Assembly (NCBI GenBank): GCA_963796125.1
Contig: CAWCKM010000002.1
Span: 1-22,092, forward strand
Source of the DNA: DASPRG01 sp963796125
GTDB lineage: Bacteria > Nitrospirota > Thermodesulfovibrionia > Thermodesulfovibrionales > SM23-35
Direction of reading: 5' to 3'
DNA length: 22,092 nt
This document shows, piece by piece, positions 8,312-14,306 of this stretch (positions are counted from its first letter, which is position 1; the number at the start of each line of letters is the position of its first letter). The translations under genes were made by a program, and so were the position numbers. Below the pieces are notes generated by a model. That model was not told the DNA's origin. It was given only the letters and a program-made list of their open reading frames with translations, and made no database searches.

Positions 8312-8328
8312 GTGTGCAAACTGCACAC
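8312..8328 (-). promoter_or_regulatory. SECIS-like hairpin 2 (after the sbtA stop codon)
   Basis: Perfect 7-bp stem GTGTGCA/TGCACAC with a GTT loop. It begins 15 bases after the second UGA and immediately after the TAA stop. The apex (AG-U-U-U between GC pairs) sits about 22 bases from the UGA, nearly the same distance as hairpin 1 (21). It lies outside the coding sequence, so codon constraint cannot explain it. Because it is also in the sbtA-sbtM gap, a role in coupling or mRNA stability is the alternative. Confidence 0.65.
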
Positions 8329-8607
8329 TTACTTGCTCCCGCTTCAACCACTTTTGGGCTGTGTTTCCTGAGTGGTGGTGCCGCCTGTGTCGGTTTTGGG
8401 CTGAGTTTCCTCGGTGGTGGTGCTACTACTACCTGTGTCGCCTTTAGGCTGCGGTTCCTGAGTGGTGATGCTACCTGCACCACTTTTAGAGCCACTTCAA
8501 CTGCCTTGCACTGCTGTTTCACATCCGCTCATTGCAGGGGTTGCAGCTGTAATAAGCCCGGCAATGCTCAGCCCTGCAAGGATCTTTTTGAGTTCCTTCT
8601 TGTCCAT
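8329..8607 (-). CDS. sbtA: selenocysteine-containing precursor peptide, SbtA-like, two in-frame UGA codons
   Basis: Reading through two UGA codons gives one 92-residue peptide that ends at TAA. A leader (MDKKELKKILAGLSIAGLI...) with a lipobox-like MSGC ending at Cys29 is followed by GSUSGSK (U at residue 37), three Thr/Gln-Glu-Pro-Lys repeats (about 44-85, each ending QPK), and a terminal SGUSGSK (U at 88). The UGAs are at 8499-8497 and 8346-8344. AAGGAGG at 8620-8614 is six bases before this ATG; a second ATG at 8610 is too close. Each UGA is followed by a hairpin at SECIS distance. The gene precedes a SPASM radical SAM enzyme. It resembles the selenobiotic (SbtA) class from memory. Alternatives: a decayed peptide gene with two chance stops, made unlikely by the identical U-S-G-S-K contexts. 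Selenocysteine machinery genes are not in the window. Confidence 0.85.
8461..8484 (-). promoter_or_regulatory. SECIS-like hairpin 1 in sbtA
   Basis: Begins 12 bases after the first UGA. Perfect 7-bp stem AGTGGTG/CACCACT, with an upper part in which GC pairs close an AGGTA loop. GCAGGU at the apex is the same string found in the apex of the E. coli fdhF SECIS (from memory), and the loop GGU lies 21 bases from the UGA, within the range for bacterial SECIS elements. Confidence 0.7.
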
Positions 8608-8613
8608 CATACA

Positions 8614-8620
8614 CCTCCTT
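8614..8620 (-). promoter_or_regulatory. strong Shine-Dalgarno of the peptide gene
   Basis: AAGGAGG, six bases before the ATG at 8607. It is one of the best ribosome-binding sites in the window and supports translation of the UGA-containing frame rather than the overlapping open frames. Confidence 0.8.
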
Positions 8621-8653
8621 TCGGTTTCAATTTGTGAAATACATACAATGATT

Positions 8654-8735
8654 GAAAAATCCCTCCCAACCTCCCTTTGCCAAAGGGAGGTATTACCCCT
8701 CTTTGGAAAAGAGGGGCGAGGGGAGATTTTTTGAT
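8654..8735. repeat. palindromic C/G-rich intergenic repeat, copy 3
   Basis: Approximate terminal inverted repeats (AAAAATCCCTCCC at left, GGGGAGATTTTTT at right) enclose two perfect hairpins: CCTCCCTTTG (8670-8679)/CAAAGGGAGG (8681-8690) and CCCCTCTTT (8696-8704)/AAAGAGGGG (8708-8716). Same family as copies 1 and 2. It lies between the divergent sbtA and bioW genes, in the likely 5' region of the sbtA transcript. Confidence 0.75.
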
Positions 8736-9044
8736 TAATGTCTATTCAATTATGAACACCTTAATAATTCTTTGTTGACACTATAACCTTGAGATCAAGA
8801 AAATGGTATCGGTATATGTCCGATTTTTCTGTAAGATTTTGACTGATGTTGGTATAAGTATTTATCCTACAAGGCTCTTCAGCTTCAAGTCCCTTATTCT
8901 CCCTGTTGCCTTACTTAAAAATCTAATATCTTTTCTTCTTTTGCCAATATGGCTTACTATACAGAGGAAACGTGCACCAAAAATCAGTGATTCGAGACTT
9001 GTATGAAGAACCTATGGAGCATAAGGATGAGGGCAGCGAAGACA
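8736..9044. other. intergenic stretch without a supported gene
   Basis: Between the palindromic repeat and the heptamer tract before bioW I see no convincing gene. An open frame at 8803-9006 (+) gives a hydrophobic 67-residue product with no start signal. A short frame over about 8960-9080 (…VIRDLYEEPMEHKDEG…) looks somewhat protein-like but has no start. The only regulatory hint is a perfect TTGACA at 8775-8780. Confidence 0.4.
8775..8804 (+). promoter_or_regulatory. possible promoter for bioW
   Basis: TTGACA (8775-8780), 18 bases, then GAAAAT (8799-8804; 4 of 6 to the -10 consensus). Points toward bioW, but would leave a long leader of about 300 bases. Confidence 0.3.
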
Positions 9045-9107
9045 GTCCAAAGTCCGAAGTCCAAACTCAAAAGTCCTAACTTAAAACTTAAAACCCAAAA
9101 CTCAAAA
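9045..9107 (+). repeat. nine heptamers ending at the bioW start codon
   Basis: Nine consecutive 7-base units (for example GTCCAAA GTCCGAA, later CTTAAAA CTTAAAA) end at the base before the bioW ATG at 9108. An upstream in-frame ATG at 9003 would make the tract part of the protein, giving a Lys/Ser-rich extension. The tract leaves bioW without a Shine-Dalgarno. Confidence 0.8.
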
Positions 9108-9866
9108 ATGTCTGAAATTCACATCTCTGGCGCAGAGGGACTATACAAGAAGTCCGAGATTCAAGCCGTTGTTAACAAATATATTAAAAGGGCATTGAAT
9201 CATTCAAGGGGGAAAGCTGATAAAATCGTCATTACTATTGAAGATATCAAACAGCAGCCTGAAACAATTACTGCTTTACCTGTTGTGACGATTGAGAATA
9301 CTACTTCTCAGGAAGGGGGAAAAATAGCTGGGCATCTGCTTCGGGCAGCAGCGATATCGAAGATTGCAATAGATAAGGCTTTTGAGTTAATCAAAAAAGA
9401 CAGTATGAGAGGCGCTATTCTCATTACAGCCGAACATGGAAGACGTCTTGAGCCTGACAAAGAAAGGGGAGTAAGGGTTTCGAGACTTGGGATTACCAGG
9501 TCAGCACGTAAACAGCTTTCAATAGAGCTTATGAGATATGGGATTAATACCGAGACCGTTCAAGAGGCCCTTATCCTTGCATCAAAGGTTTCATCGTGTA
9601 ATCATGTGATAGCTGAGTTGTGTATATCAGATGATCCTGACTACACGACAGGCTATGTTGCATCAAGAGACTTCGGATATATAAGAATACCTCATATAAA
9701 AAACAAAGGAAACAAAAGCGGGGGAAGGGTATTTTTCGTAAAAGAAGGAGTAGATATCAGAAATGTCATAGGATATCTTGAAAAAAAGCCTGTGGTAATA
9801 AATAAGATTTCTTCCTGTAAAGGTATAGAGTCAATTGATGAAATCCTCAGTCATCCTTATCTGTAA
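9108..9866 (+). CDS. bioW: 6-carboxyhexanoate-CoA ligase (pimeloyl-CoA synthetase) BioW
   Basis: Activates pimelate to pimeloyl-CoA with ATP, the entry to biotin ring assembly. The 252-residue product is a typical BioW length. Family features seen: HISGAEGLY at the N terminus, IKRALNHSRGKADKI (about 26-40), MRGAILITAEHGRRLEPD (about 100-116) and KERGVRVSRLGI (about 118-129), the last covering the conserved nucleotide/acid-binding region. ATG 9108 is chosen because homology begins there; an in-frame ATG at 9003 would add 35 residues encoded mostly by the heptamer tract. No other biotin gene is adjacent, so the later steps must be encoded elsewhere. The next gene overlaps its end by 29 bases, so the two are probably translationally coupled even though their functions look unrelated. 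Confidence 0.9.
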   Translation: MSEIHISGAEGLYKKSEIQAVVNKYIKRALNHSRGKADKIVITIEDIKQQPETITALPVVTIENTTSQEGGKIAGHLLRAAAISKIAIDKAFELIKKDSMRGAILITAEHGRRLEPDKERGVRVSRLGITRSARKQLSIELMRYGINTETVQEALILASKVSSCNHVIAELCISDDPDYTTGYVASRDFGYIRIPHIKNKGNKSGGRVFFVKEGVDIRNVIGYLEKKPVVINKISSCKGIESIDEILSHPYL

Positions 9867-10722
9867 TCCTGCAGCAAGAGGAGCTTCGAGCAGAAAGATC
9901 GAAAGGGCATCTTATTTCTTGAAATCGAGAGGATACTGTGTTGAGATGCTTTTTACTGAACGAAGAGGGCATGCAAAGGAACTTGCGCAGGAGACTGTGA
10001 AAAAATCACCCTTTCTTATTGTTGCAGCCGGCGGTGATGGGACATTCAATGAAGTAATAAATGGAATCGCAGGTTCAGAAATTCCAATGGCAATTCTCCC
10101 TCTTGGAACCACAAATGTTCTTGCAAAAGAGCTGAATATACCTGAAGATGTGGATAGCGCATTGGAAGTTGCCATAAAAGGCGATCCGAAAACAATATCT
10201 CTTGGCAGGATAACAGCTACTCATCACTCGCCACCTGCCACCCGTTACTTTGTTTTAATGGCAGGGATTGGTTTTGATGGCGAGGCAGTCTTCAATGTGA
10301 AAGAGACCCTTAAGAGGTTCTCCGGTAAAGGTTCCTATATTTACAGCGGATTAAAAACTCTCTCCGGATACAAGCCCGGCAAACTGGTTTTTCATATTGA
10401 TGGGAAAACCTTCTCTGGATATACAGCAATCATCGGTAAGGCAGCAAAATACGGCGGGCATTATATGATTACCCCTGATGCAAAACTAACTGATCCGTTT
10501 TTCTATGTTTGCCTCTTTAAAGGCAGAAAACGTTTGGATATCCTCAGATATGTTTTTGGTATTGTCACGGAGAGACATCTCGGATTTAAGGATATAACGT
10601 ACATGAAGGCAACGACGGTTGATGTGGATGGCAGCGCCCATGTACAGATTGACGGTGATTATTTTGGAAAGACCCCGGTGAAAGTTGAAATCGTACCGGA
10701 TATCGTCAGGCTGATATATTAA
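9838..10722 (+). CDS. diacylglycerol kinase family lipid kinase
   Basis: A 294-residue lipid kinase of the DagK/YegS/sphingosine-kinase fold, expected to phosphorylate a lipid hydroxyl at the inner membrane. Seen: an N-terminal NPAARG nucleotide-loop motif (about 10-15), AAGGDGTFNEVING (about 63-76) containing the signature GGDGT, PLGTTNVLAKEL (about 88-99), MAGIGFDGEAV (about 141-151), and a C-terminal VDVDGSAHVQIDGDYFG that completes the fold. A TTG one codon earlier is possible, but the ATG is preferred. The start lies inside the end of bioW. Residues about 125-139 (ITATHHSPPATRYFV) come from a heptamer tract and lengthen a loop between conserved blocks. The 3' end overlaps the convergent mnmA by 17 bases. 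The lipid substrate cannot be told from sequence. Confidence 0.88.
   Translation: MKSSVILICNPAARGASSRKIERASYFLKSRGYCVEMLFTERRGHAKELAQETVKKSPFLIVAAGGDGTFNEVINGIAGSEIPMAILPLGTTNVLAKELNIPEDVDSALEVAIKGDPKTISLGRITATHHSPPATRYFVLMAGIGFDGEAVFNVKETLKRFSGKGSYIYSGLKTLSGYKPGKLVFHIDGKTFSGYTAIIGKAAKYGGHYMITPDAKLTDPFFYVCLFKGRKRLDILRYVFGIVTERHLGFKDITYMKATTVDVDGSAHVQIDGDYFGKTPVKVEIVPDIVRLIY
10212..10253 (+). repeat. heptamer tract inside the lipid kinase gene
   Basis: Six 7-base units with C-rich cores (for example ACTCATC ACTCGCC) in frame. They encode the loop THHSPPATR between two conserved blocks of the kinase. Confidence 0.7.
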
Positions 10723-11854
10723 TTATCCCGCCACCGACAACAGTGTCACCATTATAGAAGACAGCGCTCTGACCTGAAGCAGGAGCCCACTGAGGCTTAT
10801 CGAATACCAGCCGAACAGTTTCACCTGCTGTTTGATGGATAATGTGTTCTCCATTCTTACTCCTCTGCAAAAAAACATCTGCAGGTTCATCTTTCATCAT
10901 GGAGCGTATTTTTACGGTGGCCCTGAAGGTTTCAGCATGTGGAAGGAGAAGCCAGTTCAGGTTTTCAACTGAAAACTCCCTTTTCATTGCATCCTCCTGG
11001 GTGCCAACGTAAACGGTATTTCTCAGGGCGTCAATCTTGACTACATAAAGAGGTTTGCTGGATGATATGCCCAGCCTTTTTCTCTGTCCCACGGTATATG
11101 CATGGATCCCTTTATGGGTGCCTAATACTTTCCCGCTCATATCCATGATAGGGCCTGGTTTTCCAACGAGGGGAGACAGTTTTTCAACAAACTTGAAATA
11201 ATTTCTGTCTTCAATAAAGCACACTTCCTGGCTCTCAGACCTCTTTGCAGCAGGGAGATTAAAGCTCTTTGCCATTGCCCTGACTTCAGCCTTTCTGTAT
11301 GTACCAAGAGGAAGGATAATCTTCTTGAGCACATCCGGTCCCAGAATATAGAGGACATAAGACTGGTCCTTTTTTGGATCAATACCTTTTTTGAGTAAAG
11401 AGTCACAAGTTATGAGCGACAAGTTATCTTTGCTCTGTGCTCTAAGTTCCGAGATCTGCGCTGGTTCAACTCGTGCATAATGGCCGGTAGCTATATACTC
11501 GGCACCACGTTTTTCAGCCTCTTTCATGAGGAAAGGGAATTTGATAAATTTATTGCATAATATGCAGGGGTTGGGAGTTAAGCCTGTTGTATAGGCATTC
11601 ACGAAGGGCTCAATCACTTTCTCAATGAAATCATCACGCACATCAGATACAGTGTGCGTGATCCCGATATGATGTGCGATTTCTGATGCTTCCTCAACAG
11701 CCTGAAGGGAACAACAGGTCTTAAAATCAGTCTTTTTCCTCTCTTCCCAGAGGATAAGGCTGAGACCTTCTACTACATATCCCAGCTCTTTGAGGAGATA
11801 AGCTGCGACAGAAGAGTCAACCCCTCCACTCATTCCAACTAAAACCTTTGGCAT
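10706..11854 (-). CDS. mnmA: tRNA-specific 2-thiouridylase MnmA
   Basis: Makes 2-thiouridine at position 34 of tRNA for Lys, Glu and Gln, taking sulfur from a persulfide relay and activating the base with ATP. The 382 residues begin with the PP-loop GMSGGVDSS (7-15). The two catalytic cysteines are visible as NPCILCN (Cys100) and SQEVCFI (Cys212), with ATGHYAR (122-128), DPKKDQSYVL (159-168) and GQRKRLGI in the expected order; the C-terminal beta domain is complete. Residues about 131-154, between ATGHYARVE and LLKKGIDPKKDQ, are encoded by a heptamer tract and replace the usual short variable loop. ATG 11854 is divergent from aroK with 54 bases between them. Confidence 0.95.
   Translation of the reverse strand: MPKVLVGMSGGVDSSVAAYLLKELGYVVEGLSLILWEERKKTDFKTCCSLQAVEEASEIAHHIGITHTVSDVRDDFIEKVIEPFVNAYTTGLTPNPCILCNKFIKFPFLMKEAEKRGAEYIATGHYARVEPAQISELRAQSKDNLSLITCDSLLKKGIDPKKDQSYVLYILGPDVLKKIILPLGTYRKAEVRAMAKSFNLPAAKRSESQEVCFIEDRNYFKFVEKLSPLVGKPGPIMDMSGKVLGTHKGIHAYTVGQRKRLGISSSKPLYVVKIDALRNTVYVGTQEDAMKREFSVENLNWLLLPHAETFRATVKIRSMMKDEPADVFLQRSKNGEHIIHQTAGETVRLVFDKPQWAPASGQSAVFYNGDTVVGGGIINISA
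11393..11462 (-). repeat. ten-unit heptamer tract inside mnmA, switching strand in the middle
   Basis: On the plus strand the first five units are GAG/AAG-type (GAGTAAA GAGTCAC, then AAGTTAT twice, separated by GAGCGAC). The next five are the complementary CT-type (CTTTGCT CTGTGCT and so on). The 70-base tract stays open in the mnmA frame and codes for about residues 131-154. Confidence 0.78.
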
Positions 11855-11870
11855 AGTTAAATATAACAGA

Positions 11871-11899
11871 TTGACCTTGGTTGGAGTAACTAATACAAT
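11871..11899 (+). promoter_or_regulatory. sigma-70 promoter of aroK-aroB, near-leaderless
   Basis: TTGACC (11871-11876), exactly 17 bases, TACAAT (11894-11899). Five of six matches in each box. The expected transcription start is near 11906, only about three bases before the aroK ATG, so the mRNA would be essentially leaderless. No Shine-Dalgarno is present before aroK, which fits. Confidence 0.65.
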
Positions 11900-11908
11900 A
11901 TTCCTGTC

Positions 11909-12433
11909 ATGAAGAATATAATTCTCACCGGCTTTATGGGAACAGGCAAGACCGCGGTAGGCAGAAGGCTCGCAATGCTTCTCAACATGGAGCTTATTGA
12001 TGTTGATACAGAGATAGAAAAATCCCAGCAGATGACTATCAATGAGATATTCAGGCAGTTTGGTGAACCAAGGTTCAGGGAAATAGAAACAGAGATGATT
12101 CAGAAATTATCAGAGCGGAAAGATGTTATTATCTCCACAGGTGGTGGTGCAGTATTGAAGCAGAAAAATATGGATGCCCTGAGAAAACAGGGGATTATTA
12201 TCTGCCTTATGGCATCGCCGCAGACAATCCTCAAAAGGACATCGCATAACAGCAACAGGCCTCTGCTGAAAGTGGAAGACCCTTTTGAGAAAATAAAGGA
12301 ACTTTTGAATTTCAGAAAACCTTTTTATGAGAAGGCAGATATCCTGATAGATACAGAGGATAAGACACCTTTGCAGATTGCAGAAGAAATAATAGATAAA
12401 ATAAAGGATTCAAGGAGTCAAGAGGTTAAGTGA
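11909..12433 (+). CDS. aroK: shikimate kinase
   Basis: Phosphorylates shikimate at the 3-hydroxyl in the pathway to chorismate. The 174 residues are typical. Seen: the P-loop GFMGTGKT (8-15), LIDVDTEIE with the substrate-binding Asp (about 30-38), FGEPRFREIE with the shikimate-binding Arg (about 51-60), STGGGAV (about 76-82), and the lid region SHNSNRPLL with its catalytic arginine. The last residues (DSRSQEVK) come from the repeat tract at 12,407-12,470 and are not part of the conserved fold. It is followed directly by aroB, the usual pairing of two shikimate-pathway enzymes. The strong promoter just upstream would serve both. Confidence 0.94.
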   Translation: MKNIILTGFMGTGKTAVGRRLAMLLNMELIDVDTEIEKSQQMTINEIFRQFGEPRFREIETEMIQKLSERKDVIISTGGGAVLKQKNMDALRKQGIIICLMASPQTILKRTSHNSNRPLLKVEDPFEKIKELLNFRKPFYEKADILIDTEDKTPLQIAEEIIDKIKDSRSQEVK

Positions 12434-12470
12434 TCAGGAAAAAACTTGAGCCCTCGAATCCTAAAATTAT
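12407..12470. repeat. octamer-period inverted tract at the aroK-aroB junction
   Basis: Units of eight bases (GATTCAAG GAGTCAAG, then AGGTTAAG) are followed by the complementary type (TGAGCCCT CGAATCCT). The arms at about 12,406-12,422 and 12,445-12,461 match as an imperfect palindrome (14 of 17). It codes for the aroK tail, contains its stop, and lies between the two folds. Confidence 0.6.
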
Positions 12471-12471
12471 A

Positions 12472-13563
12472 ATGAAAAGTAAAATGGAAAAAGTAAGAGT
12501 CGATCTTGGAGAGAGAAGTTATGACATTGCCATAGGAAGTAATATGCTCAGAAGCATCGGTACTTCTCTTAAACCTTTTGATTTTAGCCCGAAGGTCGCT
12601 ATCGTGAGTAATACCACGGTGCATCCTTTGTATGGTGATGTTGTGTCAAACTCCCTGAAGAAGGCCGGGTTTGATGTTTTAACGGTGATAATACCAGATG
12701 GGGAAGAATATAAAGATCTCCTCCGGGTTGAATATATCTATAATGAGCTCCTCAAGGCAAAGCTTGACAGGTCATCATCTCTCGTAGCTCTTGGGGGCGG
12801 AGTGATTGGAGACATGACAGGATTTGCTGCATCAACATACATGAGAGGGATTTCATATATTCAGGTACCGACAACATTACTTGCCCAGGTGGACAGTTCT
12901 GTCGGGGGCAAAACAGGGGTGAACCATAAACTCGGTAAGAATATGATAGGGACTTTCTGGCAGCCGAGGCTTGTCTGGATTGATGTAGAAACACTAAAGA
13001 CCCTGCAGAAAAGAGAGTTTCTTGCAGGAGTTGCTGAGGTTATTAAATATGGGGTGATATGGGACGAGGAGTTGTTTGATTTTCTTGAAAAAAATAGGAC
13101 GAGAATTCTCAACCTCGATAGAGATGTATTGATGTATGTCATCAAACGTTCATGTGAGATAAAGGCAGAGGTTGTATCGAAAGACGAAAGAGAGGCAGGG
13201 TTACGGTCAATTTTGAATTTCGGGCACACTATCGGTCATGCAATTGAAACTGTTACAGGGTACAGAAAATACCTCCATGGAGAGGCAGTTGCCATCGGCA
13301 TGTACCTCGAGGCGAAGCTTGCCAGCATGCTCGCTCTCATCAATAATAAGCAGGTATCCAGGATAAAGGCCCTTATTGACTCATATAGTCTTCCTTCTGA
13401 GAAGCCTCAAGATATAGATGTTGAGCATATCCTCTCATCTATGGAACTTGACAAAAAGGCAGTTGCAGGGCAGTTGAAGTTTATTCTTCCCGAGAAAATA
13501 GGAAAGGTGAGGATACAAACAGGCGTATCCTGGAAGATAATAAAAGATCTTTTGCAATCGTAA
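12472..13563 (+). CDS. aroB: 3-dehydroquinate synthase
   Basis: Converts DAHP to 3-dehydroquinate, using NAD and a divalent metal, early in the shikimate pathway. Seen: GEEYKDL, the NAD-binding ALGGGVIGDMTGFAAST, QVPTTLLAQVDSSVGGKTGVNH, and the metal ligands: Glu in FLAGVAEVIKYG, His in FGHTIGHAIE and His in YLHGEAVAIGM. Length about 363 residues, as expected. Start: a GTG at 12430 overlaps the aroK stop and has AGAGG four bases upstream, but the first 14 residues would be repeat-encoded. ATGs at 12472 and 12484 both match where homology begins; I use 12472 and cannot decide between them. Co-transcribed with aroK. Confidence 0.93.
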   Translation: MKSKMEKVRVDLGERSYDIAIGSNMLRSIGTSLKPFDFSPKVAIVSNTTVHPLYGDVVSNSLKKAGFDVLTVIIPDGEEYKDLLRVEYIYNELLKAKLDRSSSLVALGGGVIGDMTGFAASTYMRGISYIQVPTTLLAQVDSSVGGKTGVNHKLGKNMIGTFWQPRLVWIDVETLKTLQKREFLAGVAEVIKYGVIWDEELFDFLEKNRTRILNLDRDVLMYVIKRSCEIKAEVVSKDEREAGLRSILNFGHTIGHAIETVTGYRKYLHGEAVAIGMYLEAKLASMLALINNKQVSRIKALIDSYSLPSEKPQDIDVEHILSSMELDKKAVAGQLKFILPEKIGKVRIQTGVSWKIIKDLLQS

Positions 13564-13605
13564 ATTACAGAGAATCCGTCAGTAGCTGCTATACTATTTT
13601 TACAC

Positions 13606-14306
13606 ATGGACACCCCAAAACATATCCTTGTGGTTGATGATGAGGCTGACCTCGTTGAACTCATATCATACAATCTCAAAAAAGAAGGCTTCAGTGTAGA
13701 CTCAGCCCTGGACGGGGAGACTGCCCTTTCAAAGATTAAAAAGGGAAGATATGACCTTGTTGTCCTCGATCTCATGCTTCCCGGAATTCAGGGCATTGGA
13801 ACTCTGCAGGATGTTAAGAAATGATCCGAAGACAGAAGCCCTTCCTATCATCATGCTGACTGCAAAGGGGGAAGAGGTGGATAAGATACTTGGTTTGGAA
13901 ATGGGAGCGGATGATTACATTACAAAACCTTTCAGTCCGAGAGAACTTGTGGCAAGGGTCAAGGCAGTCCTCAGAAGATCAATGGAAAAACCTGCACCTG
14001 AAAAGATACTGAAGGTTGGGGAACTTGTGATAGACAGGGAGAGATATACACTGACCATAAAAGGAAAACCTGTCAAACTGAGTGCAACGGAGTTTAAGCT
14101 CCTCCTGTTCCTCGCGGAAAGAAAAGGGAAAGTCTTTAATCGAGAGCAACTCCTTGATGCAGTCTGGAGTGATGAGGCATTTGTTGAACCAAGGACGGTT
14201 GATGTGCATATCAGAAGGTTAAGGGCACAAATTGAAGAAGACCCTGCTCATCCCAGATATATCAAGACACTGCGTGGTATCGGATATTTCTTTGACAGGG
14301 AAGTAA
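13606..14306 (+). pseudogene. PhoB/OmpR-type response regulator, frameshifted
   Basis: Receiver plus winged-helix DNA-binding regulator. The receiver shows the acidic pair VVDDEAD (Asp11/Asp12), the phosphoacceptor LVVLDLMLPG (Asp55), and, in the second frame, MLTAKGEE and ITKPFSP (switch Lys). The C-terminal winged helix includes LSATEFKLLLFLAERKGKV, FVEPRTVDVHIRRLR and IKTLRGIGYFFD. A single extra base near 13,795 (just after GIQG) moves the frame from 1 to 2; removing it gives GIQGLELCRMLRNDP, the expected helix. A further extra G at 14,303 would explain why no stop separates it from the kinase: without it the gene ends DRE-TAA, overlapping the next ATG as TAATG. Upstream, TATACT at 13,590-13,595 with TTACAG 19 bases earlier is a possible promoter. 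Normal translation would yield only the first 72 residues. Confidence 0.82.

Noticed and set aside
8292..8522. 76-codon minus-strand open frame over the peptide locus
   Set aside because: It lacks a ribosome-binding site, is an odd Lys/Pro/Arg product of the repeat region read out of frame, and is displaced by the UGA-containing frame, which has a leader, strong Shine-Dalgarno and repeats.
7927..8637. 236-codon plus-strand open frame opposite the maturase and peptide genes
   Set aside because: Antisense shadow of sbtM and sbtA; Cys/Gly/Leu-rich composition with no recognisable domain. It stays open because the opposite strand is a repeat-rich coding region.
8803..9006. 67-codon hydrophobic open frame before bioW
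   Set aside because: No ribosome-binding site, no recognisable family, and it lies in an AT-rich intergenic stretch next to repeats.
9003..9107. N-terminal extension of BioW from the ATG at 9,003
   Set aside because: The extra residues are encoded mostly by the heptamer tract and show no BioW homology; the family begins at the ATG at 9,108.
9045..9107. CRISPR array or minisatellite with fixed unit
   Set aside because: Units are only seven bases and differ from each other; there are no spacers and no cas genes.
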